Below are positions 1-9,077 of a stretch of DNA of 64,000 bases, in pieces (position 1 is the stretch's first letter; each line of letters begins with the position of its first letter). The stretch spans positions 62,001 through 126,000 of the forward strand of contig PCBK01000098.1 in the NCBI GenBank assembly GCA_002731275.1. Direction: 5' to 3'. This DNA is from Deltaproteobacteria bacterium. GTDB lineage: Bacteria > Myxococcota_C > UBA6777. The notes under the pieces were generated by a model. The model did not search any database, was not told the DNA's origin, and was given only the letters and a program-made list of their open reading frames with translations. The position numbers and the translations under genes are program-made.

Positions 1-274
1 TCTTCTGAGATGATGAATCTCCTCTTTCTTGGGCGTTGAGGGGTCTCTTCAGTCATACGTTGTAAGCCTTTCTTGCTATTGGGTAGTATATGCCCCATGA
101 GTATACCGATAATGTAGGAACTTCGCGAAAAAGTGCAAATAGAAGGTTGACGATGTCAGGGGGGTATGCGATCTTTGCCTCACTCATATCGTTCACCGAG
201 ATACTGTCATGGTTTGTATAGACCATGCCGACATATTGTGCGCAGTGATTTCGAAACTGATGAAGGTATACAAC
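1..274. other. Leader region without a convincing gene
   Basis: No reading frame here has recognisable protein features. The reverse-strand frame covering 53-361 runs antisense into the pilin gene and shows no family motif. The region probably carries the promoter of the pilin/HEAT pair, but I could not find a well-spaced -35/-10 pair or a sigma-54 site that I would defend. Confidence 0.4.
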
Positions 275-796
275 ATGCGAAAAAAGCAACGAGGGTTTAC
301 GTTGATCGAGCTGATGATCGTTGTGGCGATTCTTGGAATCCTGGCCGCGACTGCGATCCAAGGATACCGACGGTTTCTTTGGAAGAGCAAGACGACCGAA
401 GCGATCATCAATCTCAAGCAGATCGCCCAGTCATCTGTTGTATATTACCAGTCCGAACGAAGCAAAAACGGTGTGGCACAACCCAATACATTCCCTTCCA
501 TCGTCTTTACGCCTGCAAAACCTCCATGTTTTGGCGGAGTGGCTCTTTATAAGCCCGATTACAGTGAGTGGAAGAAAGCGGGATGGGAGGAGTTAAATTT
601 TGGGCTGACCAAAGCGCATTATTACCGTTATCGGATTGTTTCAACTGGAGTTGGAAAGAACGCTGTGTTTCGCGCTGAGGCGCAAGGTGATCTCGATTGC
701 GATGGGGGGTTTTCGTCTTACATCGTGATAGGCGAGGTTGATTCGGAGATCGGACCGACTGTTTCGGGAATGATCGTTGTTCAGGGTTTGGAGTGA
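275..796 (+). CDS. Type IV pilin-like protein (prepilin N-terminal motif)
   Basis: This 173-residue protein opens with a short basic leader and the class III prepilin motif [14 protein letters not shown]. Prepilin peptidase would cut after Gly7 and methylate Phe8, and Glu12 is the conserved +5 glutamate. About 20 hydrophobic residues follow, as in the pilin assembly helix. The C-terminal two thirds look like a small globular pilin domain with two Cys (in PPCFGG and DLDCDGG) that could form the usual disulfide loop. I chose the ATG at 275 because GAAGG lies 8 bp upstream and the leader is then the normal length; upstream starts add 5 to 22 residues of non-leader sequence. It could be a major pilin, a minor pilin or a type II secretion pseudopilin. 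No pil or gsp machinery lies in the window. The next gene starts 13 bp downstream, suggesting co-expression. Confidence 0.85.
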   Translation: MRKKQRGFTLIELMIVVAILGILAATAIQGYRRFLWKSKTTEAIINLKQIAQSSVVYYQSERSKNGVAQPNTFPSIVFTPAKPPCFGGVALYKPDYSEWKKAGWEELNFGLTKAHYYRYRIVSTGVGKNAVFRAEAQGDLDCDGGFSSYIVIGEVDSEIGPTVSGMIVVQGLE

Positions 797-809
797 TTGA
801 GGAGATACT

Positions 810-3800
810 ATGAGGAAGACAAGTCATCTGAGGCGACTGTCATACGGCGCAATATGTTGTCTGGTGTGGATGGGAGCATCGTTTGCCTACGGGCAAGGAA
901 CGACTGAGACATCTATGGTGCAGACGCTACGCCAGCGACTGCAGACCAACCAGGATGTGTTTCAAAAAATCGAGACCATCCGAGCGATCGGACGTCTTGG
1001 CGCAAAAGGCGCGGACGCTGTCAACGATCTGCACCTGTTGTTTTCATCCAAAGACGAGCTCGTACGTGCCGCTGTTGCCTGGTCTCTTGGTCAAATTGGA
1101 GCAAAAGCGTCTCTCCCACTGTTGCAAAAAGGTGCGTTCAAAGATCCTAAAAAGATCGTGCGCGCGAGCTGCATGGAGGCTCTTGTTGGTTACGGTACCA
1201 AGGCTGTCTCAATGCTTCCTGCGTTTTGCAAGGCGTTGTCCGATCGTGACAAGTGGGTGCAGCTCGAAGCAGCTCGGGCCATTCGTGCTTTTGGTGCTGC
1301 TGGTGCGCCGTGTGTCCGTGCGCTCGGGGCTGCCTACTCCTCGACTTACAGCAACATGGTCAAAAAAAGCTTTGCCTGGACGCTTGGAAAACTTGGGCCA
1401 GAGGCCAAAAGTACGGCAACCACGCTCGCTGTCGGCCTCGACAGGCTGGATAACCAGACCAAGTTCACTGTTGCTTGGGCACTCGGTCAAATTGGCGTCA
1501 AAAATAGAAACGTCGTGTACAATCTACGACGTCTGTTGTCCAATGAGGCCATTCTGGTCCGTCAGATGGCGCGCCAGGCTCTTCGGCAGTTGGGCCTTCC
1601 CAACGCCAAACCCCTCGAACAAAAGAAACCCATCAACACCGCTCTCACTGCGACAGAGACCATTCTCGGTGTCCAACAACCTCACGACGTCAAGCTCCCT
1701 CCAGTTCCAGACAAGCCCGCGCTGGATGCAAAGAGTGAGCTCGAAGTCCAAGAGAAGCTCGCGTCGATCGATGCGTTTAAAGCGAAGAGTTGGCGCGTGA
1801 AGTTTGCCCCCGATGCGATGTGGAAACCCGTCGCGAAGATAGGTCCTGGTGCAGCAGGTCTTGTTGTCGCGTCCATCGAAAATGAACGCAAGGGCAACAA
1901 GCGTCGTGTGCAGCTTCGGACGTACATCAAAATCCTCGCGAACATGCACCCGAAACCTCACTCCGCGATCCCCACATTGGCTTCATTGCTCTCCATTGGA
2001 AATTACCGTGTACGTAAAGATGCAGCAAAGATCTTACCGCTGTTTGGTCCACATGTGGTCCCTTACTTGTTGAAAGTTCTCGACAGTAAAAATTACAGCG
2101 CTCGCAATAGCGCACATTCGATCCTCTCTGCTGGGTACAGTGGCTATGCTGTTCCGAGCTTGATCAAGGCGCTCAAAGCCAATAAAAATTGGAGCAAACG
2201 TTATCGTCTGCGTGGTACATTGGCTGCGGCTGGAGCTGTTGCTCTGCCTTCACTCGTTGGCTTGCTGTCCCACTCAAACATCGACGTTGCAATCGAGGCT
2301 GCTAAGGCTATCCGGACTCTCGCGACAAAGCAAAAAGAAGTCGCGAAGGCAGCACTCCCCGCGCTCAAGTTCTACTTTCCCAGAGGACGTAAGGGAATCA
2401 AGTGGTACACATTGATGAAGTTGAGACGTGCAATCGCTGACGCGATCCTCGCGATCGAAGGGGACAAAGCTGTTGACTTCTTTATCCAATATGTTTCGGG
2501 CTCTGATCGATGGCTCGCTTCGGTCGCGTCTGGACGACTTGGAAAATGTGGTCCAAGTGCCATCCCCGCGCTGCTCAAATTACTCAAACATCCTGATAAC
2601 AAACTGCGCCGCGCTGGTGCTCAATCTTTCCAAAGACTTCGCGAAAAAGCTGCTCCCGCAATCCCCGAATTGTTGAAGTTACTTCGTGATCCCTACTACC
2701 CAGGAAAACGAGCTCTCATCAAGATCTTCGAAAATATTGGTCCAAAAGCGAAGGTCGCGACACCTGACCTGTTCAAGGCGCTCAACGAACCCAAACTCGC
2801 AGACGCAGCGGCATCGACCATCGCAAACCTGAAAATCGATCACAAGATCGCCGTTCCCAAACTGATCAAAGCGCTGGAAGGGATGACTGGTTGGAAGCGT
2901 CGTGGTCCTATCAATGCGCTCGCAAAATACAAAGAACATGCGTTACCCGCGCTCCCTCTCGCACGTAAACTGCTTAAAGAAAACAGCAGAGGATTGCTCT
3001 CCTCCTTGTTGTACTTGATCAGCAGCGTTGGACCGAAAGCCTCCGTTGTTGTGCCCGACTTGATCCCCTTACTCAAGGGAGCTTCGAGCTACACTCGTGG
3101 GAAAGTCGCTGAAGCACTCGGTTCTTTTGGTGCCAAGTCCGCAAAAGCCGTCCCTGCCCTTATCAAGGCGTTTGAGAACGAAACAGGGTGGAAAAAACGC
3201 ACATACGCCAAGGCTCTTGGAATGATCGGTCCTGCAGCTGCGTCGGCAGCACCTGCGCTCGCAGCGTTTTACAAAAAAACCACGAGCTCTTGGACCAAAC
3301 GTGAAGTCCTCGAAGCGCTCGGTCAGTTTGGGCCAAAAGCCAGCAAGACGGTCCTCCCCATCCTGGAAGCAGCGTTGTTCTCTGGTAAATGGGCGATGTA
3401 CAAACGCGCGACGCGCCTGCTGCCCAACTTCGGAAAAGCCGGACAGGCTATCTTGATGAAGGGTTTGCAAGATAAAAAGACCCTCAAACATGTACTGAGT
3501 GGGCTTCGAGATCTGAAGCCCGCTCAGCTTAGACCTTATCTTCCTGTCGTCATGGAAGAATTCAAGGGAAAGAATACGTGGTACACAACTGTAGTCTTGC
3601 GCAAATTTGGTAAGAGCATTTTGCCCAAACTGCAAAAGATCTACCCAACAGCGGGTGTACGGGTTCGCCATGCAATTATCGATCTCCATCGATACAACTT
3701 GAAGTCGGCGAAAGACCCGTCAGTTACATTCCTCGTAGAGCAGCTCGCTCAAGGCAAGAGATTTTACACCAAGCTGCGAATCGTCGACACGTTGTTGAAA

Positions 3801-4991
3801 ATCGACCCCAAAAGCACTTCTTTCTACGCGATGTTTTTCCGTGTTGCAGCAGAGAAGCCAGGGTCATACACGGTTCGTCGGATGATGAAGCGGCTCTACT
3901 CCAAACCGACACCCCAAGCTGTTGGGAGCCTGAAACAACAACTCGTGACTGCGGACACCAAAACGAAGAAAATCATCTTGGGTCTACTCCACCGTTGGGG
4001 CAAAAAAGCACTTCCCATGCTGCCCATTTTGAAGACCTCCAGCCTGTTTGATGCGGATGGTGGTGTGCGCGCTGATGCTGCCGCTGTTATTGGTAAGATG
4101 GGGCCTCTTGCGCGCTCAGCAGTGTCTCCTCTTATGGCGTTGTTTGCGGACACCACACCTCGCGCCATCGCGAACGCTTTGTGGGCAACAGCACATGTCC
4201 ATCCAGCCTCTTTGATCGTAAAGAAGGTCACTGGATTCCTCTCCCATGAGAATAGCATGGTGCGTTACCAGGCTGCGTTTGCGTTGAGTAAACTTGGAAA
4301 GAGAGCTGCAAGTGCGACGGATGAGTTGCTCAAAGTGATGATGAGTGATCGTTCGGCGAAGGCGAGATTCTTTGCGGCTGTCGCGCTGCGCAAGATCGAC
4401 ACACCTACACCCGCAGTGCTGTCGTCCTTCTTGCAAGGTATGAAAGATCACTCCAAGCTCGTCAGGGGTGCCGTCAAACGTGGACTCACACAGTGGTCTG
4501 AGAAGATCTTTTTGGTGGTGAAATCCGATATCCTCAGCAAAGATCCCAAAAAACGCGAGCTTGGTCTCGATGTGTTGGGTGAACTTTCCCTACAAAAACC
4601 TGCTTCCGTGAAAGCTCTTGGGCAACTCTTTACAAGCAAAGATGAGGCTGTTTTGAAGGTTGCCTTGCGTGCACTTGGTAAGTCTGGAAAAGCTGGTAAG
4701 AGCATGGCATCCAAGTTGCTTCCTTTGCTGAAGGATTCGCGTTGGAAGGTGCGACACGCTGCTCTCTCTACCTACGGTAAACTCGTTGATTCGTATGGTA
4801 AAGACGGCAAGTACGTGTTGGGACTGCTCGAAGATCCTCAGTGGCAAGTGCGTGCATTGGCTGCGAAGGTTCTTGGCAGCTGGGGAGTCTCTGCGAAAGG
4901 GACACTCAAGGTCTTGATCTCGGTCCTTAAAAAGGACTCTATCTTTGTTCAAAATCAAGCATGGTTTGCCATCGTTGCCATCGAAGGTTGA
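810..4991 (+). CDS. Exported giant HEAT-repeat protein
   Basis: A 1393-residue protein with a Sec-type signal peptide: basic n-region MRKTSHLRR, then a hydrophobic stretch ending near ASFAYG. Nearly all the rest is HEAT/ARM-like helical repeats of about 35-40 residues. The recurring pattern is a helix with L..L..D followed by A...LG.IG, and phrases such as IGPKA, ALPAL and VP.LIKAL recur throughout. The protein is rich in Lys and Ala. HEAT solenoids are protein-binding scaffolds. No catalytic motif is visible, so an extracytoplasmic scaffold is the most I can infer. GAGGAGATACT precedes the ATG with good spacing. It lies 13 bp after the pilin gene and just before a strong terminator, so the two genes probably form a bicistronic unit. 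PBS-lyase-type HEAT proteins are the nearest family I recognise. Confidence 0.8.
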   Translation: MRKTSHLRRLSYGAICCLVWMGASFAYGQGTTETSMVQTLRQRLQTNQDVFQKIETIRAIGRLGAKGADAVNDLHLLFSSKDELVRAAVAWSLGQIGAKASLPLLQKGAFKDPKKIVRASCMEALVGYGTKAVSMLPAFCKALSDRDKWVQLEAARAIRAFGAAGAPCVRALGAAYSSTYSNMVKKSFAWTLGKLGPEAKSTATTLAVGLDRLDNQTKFTVAWALGQIGVKNRNVVYNLRRLLSNEAILVRQMARQALRQLGLPNAKPLEQKKPINTALTATETILGVQQPHDVKLPPVPDKPALDAKSELEVQEKLASIDAFKAKSWRVKFAPDAMWKPVAKIGPGAAGLVVASIENERKGNKRRVQLRTYIKILANMHPKPHSAIPTLASLLSIGNYRVRKDAAKILPLFGPHVVPYLLKVLDSKNYSARNSAHSILSAGYSGYAVPSLIKALKANKNWSKRYRLRGTLAAAGAVALPSLVGLLSHSNIDVAIEAAKAIRTLATKQKEVAKAALPALKFYFPRGRKGIKWYTLMKLRRAIADAILAIEGDKAVDFFIQYVSGSDRWLASVASGRLGKCGPSAIPALLKLLKHPDNKLRRAGAQSFQRLREKAAPAIPELLKLLRDPYYPGKRALIKIFENIGPKAKVATPDLFKALNEPKLADAAASTIANLKIDHKIAVPKLIKALEGMTGWKRRGPINALAKYKEHALPALPLARKLLKENSRGLLSSLLYLISSVGPKASVVVPDLIPLLKGASSYTRGKVAEALGSFGAKSAKAVPALIKAFENETGWKKRTYAKALGMIGPAAASAAPALAAFYKKTTSSWTKREVLEALGQFGPKASKTVLPILEAALFSGKWAMYKRATRLLPNFGKAGQAILMKGLQDKKTLKHVLSGLRDLKPAQLRPYLPVVMEEFKGKNTWYTTVVLRKFGKSILPKLQKIYPTAGVRVRHAIIDLHRYNLKSAKDPSVTFLVEQLAQGKRFYTKLRIVDTLLKIDPKSTSFYAMFFRVAAEKPGSYTVRRMMKRLYSKPTPQAVGSLKQQLVTADTKTKKIILGLLHRWGKKALPMLPILKTSSLFDADGGVRADAAAVIGKMGPLARSAVSPLMALFADTTPRAIANALWATAHVHPASLIVKKVTGFLSHENSMVRYQAAFALSKLGKRAASATDELLKVMMSDRSAKARFFAAVALRKIDTPTPAVLSSFLQGMKDHSKLVRGAVKRGLTQWSEKIFLVVKSDILSKDPKKRELGLDVLGELSLQKPASVKALGQLFTSKDEAVLKVALRALGKSGKAGKSMASKLLPLLKDSRWKVRHAALSTYGKLVDSYGKDGKYVLGLLEDPQWQVRALAAKVLGSWGVSAKGTLKVLISVLKKDSIFVQNQAWFAIVAIEG

Positions 4992-5041
4992 TGATTTTTG
5001 CCCTACCTGTTGATGTCCCCCTTCGTACCCCTCATTTTTTC

Positions 5042-5079
5042 CCCAGCGTGCGCAGACAGCGCACGCTGGGATCTTTTTT
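5042..5079 (+). terminator. Intrinsic terminator after the pilin/HEAT unit
   Basis: A perfect 12-bp stem has arms at 5042-5053 and 5059-5070, a 5-nt loop AGACA, and ATCTTTTTT directly after the stem. It lies 50 bp past the HEAT gene stop and before the molybdopterin synthase gene, so it separates the two units. Confidence 0.92.
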
Positions 5080-5111
5080 CGCTATACCATCTACAACATG
5101 GGAGCCCTTTG

Positions 5112-5813
5112 ATGTTTGTAAACGTCAAGTATTTTGCTGTATTGCGTGAACTTACAGGCCTCTCTGAGGAGCGCTTCTCCTTGGCTGACGGTGTGACTGT
5201 CAGTGTACTGTTGGAGGCGATTCTGGAGAAACATCCTGCTCTATCTGGTCGTTTGGAGCAGGTCTCTGTAGCGGTTAATCACCAATACGCTTCGAAAGAG
5301 ACGACTCTATCCGAAGGTGCAGAGGTTGCGCTTTTACCACCTGTTGCAGGTGGCCACGATGGCTCACAGGCGACCCATGACACGTGGACGAGCGAGGATG
5401 GTCGTTTGGCATTGACACATAAAGTGGTGGTGCCGGCGGACGTGGTTGCGTTGGTTGAGGGAGCATTCGCAGGAGCCGTTGTGACGTTCACTGGCATTGT
5501 GCGTCGAAAGAGTCAGGGACGAGAAGTCGTGCGGTTGGAGTACGAGGCGTACCCCGAGATGGTCCTCAAAGAGCTCGCTCGGATCGTCGAAGAGATGGAC
5601 GAGATGTGGCCTCAGGCGAAGGTGAGTATCCACCACCGTATCGGTCATCTCTCGATCGGAGAGGTTGCGGTCGTGATCGCAGTGTGTACCCCTCACCGCA
5701 AAGAAGCCTTTGCGGCTTGTTCCCACGCGATCGAAGTGTTAAAGGAGCGCGTCCCCATTTGGAAGAAAGAGATCTTTACAGATGGCACAACCTGGGTTGG
5801 TTGGGGGCCTTAA
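5112..5813 (+). CDS. MoaD-MoaE fusion, molybdopterin synthase
   Basis: One 233-residue chain carries both molybdopterin synthase subunits. Residues 1-81 are a MoaD/ubiquitin-like fold ([14 protein letters not shown] start) ending in the MoaD Gly-Gly at 80-81 (PPVAGG). After a short polar linker, residues from about 95 form MoaE, with [25 protein letters not shown] and the active-site region VPIWKKEIF. The enzyme inserts two sulfurs into cyclic pyranopterin monophosphate to make molybdopterin. In known MoaD the C-terminal glycine must be free to be adenylated and thiocarboxylated, so this internal Gly-Gly implies cleavage, as reported for mycobacterial MoaX, or a separate MoaD elsewhere. The ATG at 5112 is preferred because GGGAG lies 7 bp upstream and the MoaD fold starts there; the longer frame begins inside the upstream terminator region. 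No other moa gene is nearby. coaX follows 62 bp later. Confidence 0.9.
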   Translation: MFVNVKYFAVLRELTGLSEERFSLADGVTVSVLLEAILEKHPALSGRLEQVSVAVNHQYASKETTLSEGAEVALLPPVAGGHDGSQATHDTWTSEDGRLALTHKVVVPADVVALVEGAFAGAVVTFTGIVRRKSQGREVVRLEYEAYPEMVLKELARIVEEMDEMWPQAKVSIHHRIGHLSIGEVAVVIAVCTPHRKEAFAACSHAIEVLKERVPIWKKEIFTDGTTWVGWGP

Positions 5814-5875
5814 GGTCGTTACAAAAAAAGCAAACAGGAAAAAGAGAACTGTGTTGTTTGAGGAAGGAGTCCATC

Positions 5876-6676
5876 ATGTTGTTGGTCATTGATGTCGGAA
5901 ATACAAATATCGTCTTGGGTTTGTTTCGTGGGACTGAGCTGCTCGAAAATTGGCGCGTAAACACCCTGCGCGAACGAACCAGCGATGAGTATGGGATTTT
6001 GTTTCGATCGTTACTTTCAAGTCGTGGGATCGAGCCCGATGACGTTGAGGACGTGATCACGAGCACTGTTGTGCCACCGATGAATTACGTTCTGGAACGA
6101 ACATGTAGTCGATACTTTGGGAAGAAGCCACTGCAGGTCGGGCCGGGATTGAAGACGGGGATGCCGATCTTGTACGAGAATCCCAGAGAGGTGGGCGCGG
6201 ATCGCATCGTCAACGCAGTCGCTGCGTTTGAGGAGTACAACAGTGGTGGGATTGTCGTCGATTTTGGGACTGCGACGACATTTGACGCGATCAGTCACAA
6301 AGGGGAGTACCTTGGTGGGGCGATCGCGCCAGGTGCAGGGATTGGGGCAGAAGCGTTGTTCCAAAGGGCTTCTAAATTGCCTCGTGTGGGGATGGAGAAG
6401 CCGCCTCAGGTGATCGGTCGCAACACAGTGCACAGTATCCAGGCTGGTTTGTTCTTTGGATACGTCGGTCTTGTCGATGAGATCGTCTTACGGATGAAGG
6501 CCGAGATCGTCGCGTACGCAGAAAAAGATGGTGTGAAGTCAGACGCATTCTTCGTGATCGCGACAGGGGGATTGGGTCATCTGATCGCTTCGGAGTCGAA
6601 GACGATAGAGAAGGTCTCTGAGAACCTCACGTTGGAAGGACTGCGGTTGTTGTATGAGAAAAACAGGAGGCGATAG
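5876..6676 (+). CDS. coaX: Type III pantothenate kinase
   Basis: A 266-residue cytoplasmic enzyme catalysing the first committed step of coenzyme A synthesis, phosphorylation of pantothenate. The type III signature motifs are in place: the N-terminal nucleotide-binding [23 protein letters not shown] in the middle, and [13 protein letters not shown]. The length matches the family (about 255-270). The start at 5876 has a near-perfect AGGAAGGAG 6 bp upstream. The frame is open 90 codons further up, but that part overlaps moaE and is not CoaX-like. It is 62 bp downstream of the MoaD-MoaE gene and probably co-transcribed. It ends 23 bp before the convergent rpmB gene. Confidence 0.95.
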   Translation: MLLVIDVGNTNIVLGLFRGTELLENWRVNTLRERTSDEYGILFRSLLSSRGIEPDDVEDVITSTVVPPMNYVLERTCSRYFGKKPLQVGPGLKTGMPILYENPREVGADRIVNAVAAFEEYNSGGIVVDFGTATTFDAISHKGEYLGGAIAPGAGIGAEALFQRASKLPRVGMEKPPQVIGRNTVHSIQAGLFFGYVGLVDEIVLRMKAEIVAYAEKDGVKSDAFFVIATGGLGHLIASESKTIEKVSENLTLEGLRLLYEKNRRR

Positions 6677-6699
6677 GAGGGAAGAGGGAAGGGGGATAC

Positions 6700-6888
6700 T
6701 CAGGGCTTTGTGACGCGGCCAGTCTTGATGCACGTGGTACATGCACGGAGGCGTTGGGGGCGTCCGTTAACGACTGCGCGTACTTTTTGGATGTTCGCTT
6801 TGCAAACTTTTTTGCTGCGTTTGTGGGAGTGGCTGACTTTCATCAATACCAGACGACCTTTACCGCAAATTTCACAACGACGTGACAT
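6700..6888 (-). CDS. rpmB: 50S ribosomal protein L28, zinc-ribbon form
   Basis: A 62-residue ribosomal protein. It starts MSRRCEICGKG, has the L28 basic core (VSHSHKRSKK, NIQKVRAVVNG) and ends CTTCIKTGRVTK. The CxxC pair near residues 5-8 and the second CxxC near residues 50-53 form a zinc ribbon, so this is the Cys-containing (C+) form. AGGAAGG lies just upstream of the ATG. It is monocistronic here, convergent with coaX, with its own promoter inside the 3' end of mnmG and a leader of about 110 nt. Confidence 0.95.
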   Translation of the reverse strand: MSRRCEICGKGRLVLMKVSHSHKRSKKVCKANIQKVRAVVNGRPQRLRACTTCIKTGRVTKP

Positions 6889-7006
6889 ATCTACCTTCCT
6901 TTATATCTTGATTGTTGGTTTTTGGTTTTACCTACAGCATTTTGTAGTGCTTGATGACCCATTCACACAGGTAAAAACACTACCCAATCCTTGTCGAGGG
7001 AACCGA

Positions 7007-7034
7007 ATTATAACGAATTTTTTTCAGAAGACAA
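7007..7034 (-). promoter_or_regulatory. Probable sigma-70 promoter of rpmB
   Basis: On the reverse strand TTGTCT (7034-7029) and a perfect TATAAT (7012-7007) are 16 bp apart. The site overlaps the last codons of mnmG and would give an rpmB leader of about 110 nt. That leader contains two short inverted repeats (GGTAGTG..TTTTTACC and CTACA..TGTAG). Any regulatory role for them is only an inference. Confidence 0.6.
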
Positions 7035-8909
7035 GTCTTTTTGTCGAGCGTTCAGCATGACAGTAAGAAGTTGCAGTGCTGCCGGCGTAATACCGGGGAT
7101 CCTCGCTGCCTGTCCAAGCGAACGGGGACGTGTTTTTCCGAGCTTTTCTTGCATCTCTGCGCGAAGGCCCGGCACATCTTCGTAACAAAAATCTTCGGGG
7201 ATGGTGATGGATTCACCCTCCCGAAACAACGCGGCCTCTTGTTCCTGTCTTTGCAGGTAGCCGGCGTAGCGTTGTTGGATAAATAATTGCTCAAGCGCAT
7301 CTGGACGCAACGATGAGAGCGAGGTGTCAAGCGTTGTGATCGCCTCTGTTTCAAGGTCTGAGCGTCGAAGTAACTCGAACAACGAGGTTTTATTTTTGAT
7401 CGGGCTGATCCCTAGTGGACCGGTGTAATGAGCACCATTGGGGCCTGGAGGGATTTGGAATGTATTGAGCGTCTCTTTGGCTGAGGCGATCGCGTCCATT
7501 TTTTCGTTGAAGCGTCGCCATCGTGCGTCGTCAACAAGTCCGAGCTCCCGTCCAAGGGGTGTCAGGCGCTGATCTGCGTTGTCCTCACGTAGAAGGAGGC
7601 GATACTCAGCGCGGGATGTGAACATCCTATAGGGTTCGGAGACACCGCGTGTTGTGAGATCGTCGATCATCACACCAATGTATCCCTGTGTGCGATCGAG
7701 CACAAATGGTTCTTGATCACGCAGGTGTCGTACTGCGTTGATCCCCGCGATCAGACCTTGTCCTGCAGCTTCTTCATAACCACTTGTCCCGTTGATTTGT
7801 CCTGCGAGGAACAAGCCCTGTACATCGCGGACTTCGAGCCAAGGGTGAAGGCTTTGTGGCTCGACGGCGTCGTACTCGACAGCGTAACCCATCGTGATGA
7901 TCTTGGCATCTTCGAGTCCAGCGATAGAGCGAACGAGTTCGATTTGGATCTCTTCGGGGAGGCTTGTGCTGATCCCATTTGGATAGACAAGTGGGCTGTT
8001 TCGCGCGACAGGCTCCAAAAAGATCTGGTGGCGCAGTCGGTCTGGGAAGCGCACGACTTTGTCTTCAATGCTTGGGCAGTAACGTGGCCCGATCCCCTGA
8101 ATTTGTCCATTGAAGAGTGGGGAGCGATCGATGCCGCTGTTGATGATCTCGTGTGTGCGTTCGTTGGTGTACGTGATGTGACAGGCTACTTGATCTTGTT
8201 GCGCGACTACATCGTTCATAAACGAGAAGGGCAGAGGGGGTTGATCGCCATATTGTGGTTCGAGCTGCGCGTAGTCGATCGTGTTGGTGTCAAGTCGCGC
8301 AGGCGTCCCTGTTTTGAGACGCAGCAGGGGGAGTCCTAGCTCTCTCAAAGAGTCTGAGAGAGTGTTGCTAGGTCCTTCGTCGACACGTCCACCTGGTGTG
8401 GCTTCTTCGCCTTTATGGAGAAGGCCACGCAAAAATGTCCCTGTCGTGACGATCACACTCTGGGCGTGTACTTTGCTTCCATCTTCAAGGACGACACCTT
8501 CGACGCGCTGGTTGTTGTGCAGAAGACCTGTCGCTTTGCTCGGAATAACCGTTAAGTTTGGGGTGTTCTGGACGACTTCGGACATGCGATCGGCGTACTC
8601 GAACATGTCAGCTTGTGCGCGTCTTGATTGGACCGCAGGACCTTTTCGTGTGTTGAGCCTGCGAAACTGAATACCTGTAGCGTCGATACAGTGTGCTTGT
8701 TCGCCACCTAGGGCGTCGATTTCACGGACGAGTTGTCCTTTGCCAACACCACCGATCGCGGGGTTACATGGCATCCAGCCAGAACGCTCTGGTCGTGGCG
8801 TGATGACAGCTGTTTGTGCGCCCATGCGTGCTGCAGCGAGCGCGGCTTCACAGCCGGCATGACCCGAGCCGATGACGAGCACCTCGAAGGTCTGATGGGT
8901 GTGACTCAT
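7008..8909 (-). CDS. mnmG: tRNA uridine-5-carboxymethylaminomethyl modification enzyme MnmG (GidA)
   Basis: A 633-residue FAD- and NADH-binding enzyme. With MnmE it builds the (carboxymethyl)aminomethyl group on wobble uridine 34 of several tRNAs. The N-terminal FAD motif is VIGSGHAGCEAALAAARMG. Also present are the MnmG landmarks GGRVDEGPSNTLSDSLRELG, LKTGTPARLD, RYCPSIEDKVVRFPD with the conserved Cys, and NGTSGYEEAAGQGLIAG. The length is typical (about 630). The start at 8909 has AAAGGA 8-9 bp upstream. The longer frame adds 27 residues that do not belong to the family. No mnmE is nearby. It lies 58 bp below the tRNA-Pro terminator, so it either has its own promoter or relies on read-through. 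Confidence 0.96.
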   Translation of the reverse strand: MSHTHQTFEVLVIGSGHAGCEAALAAARMGAQTAVITPRPERSGWMPCNPAIGGVGKGQLVREIDALGGEQAHCIDATGIQFRRLNTRKGPAVQSRRAQADMFEYADRMSEVVQNTPNLTVIPSKATGLLHNNQRVEGVVLEDGSKVHAQSVIVTTGTFLRGLLHKGEEATPGGRVDEGPSNTLSDSLRELGLPLLRLKTGTPARLDTNTIDYAQLEPQYGDQPPLPFSFMNDVVAQQDQVACHITYTNERTHEIINSGIDRSPLFNGQIQGIGPRYCPSIEDKVVRFPDRLRHQIFLEPVARNSPLVYPNGISTSLPEEIQIELVRSIAGLEDAKIITMGYAVEYDAVEPQSLHPWLEVRDVQGLFLAGQINGTSGYEEAAGQGLIAGINAVRHLRDQEPFVLDRTQGYIGVMIDDLTTRGVSEPYRMFTSRAEYRLLLREDNADQRLTPLGRELGLVDDARWRRFNEKMDAIASAKETLNTFQIPPGPNGAHYTGPLGISPIKNKTSLFELLRRSDLETEAITTLDTSLSSLRPDALEQLFIQQRYAGYLQRQEQEAALFREGESITIPEDFCYEDVPGLRAEMQEKLGKTRPRSLGQAARIPGITPAALQLLTVMLNARQKDLSSEKNSL

Positions 8910-8967
8910 GATGCATATCCTTTTGATGGTCCGAGGGAGTGGAGGGCCCGGACGACAAACGTGTGGT

Positions 8968-9002
8968 AAAAAAAAAGCCCGATCTAGCAAGATCGAGCTT
9001 TT
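8968..9002 (-). terminator. Intrinsic terminator downstream of tRNA-Pro
   Basis: In the reverse-strand transcript a 13-bp stem (arms 9002-8990 and 8985-8973, one U-G pair) closes a 4-nt loop and runs into nine consecutive U. The hairpin begins 1-2 nt after the tRNA 3' end. Confidence 0.85.
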
Positions 9003-9003
9003 G

Positions 9004-9077
9004 TCGGCGTGAGAGGATTTGAACCTCCGACCCCTTGCTCCCGAAGCAAGTGCGCTACCAAACTGCGCTACACGCCG
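9004..9077 (-). tRNA. tRNA-Pro (anticodon CGG)
   Basis: The cloverleaf reads cleanly on the reverse strand. The acceptor arms are CGGCGTG and CACGCCG, and the D arm is GCGC..GCGC. The anticodon stem CTTGC/GCAAG holds the loop TTCGGGA, giving anticodon CGG. The T arm is GGAGG TTCAAAT CCTCT. The discriminator is A, and CCA is not encoded. The first 10 nt overlap the 3' end of rpe, and a terminator follows immediately. Confidence 0.96.

Noticed and set aside
883-1800. A 305-residue + strand frame overlapping the HEAT gene
   Set aside because: It is a shifted frame of the HEAT-repeat gene with low-complexity Ser/Arg/Cys content and no family match.
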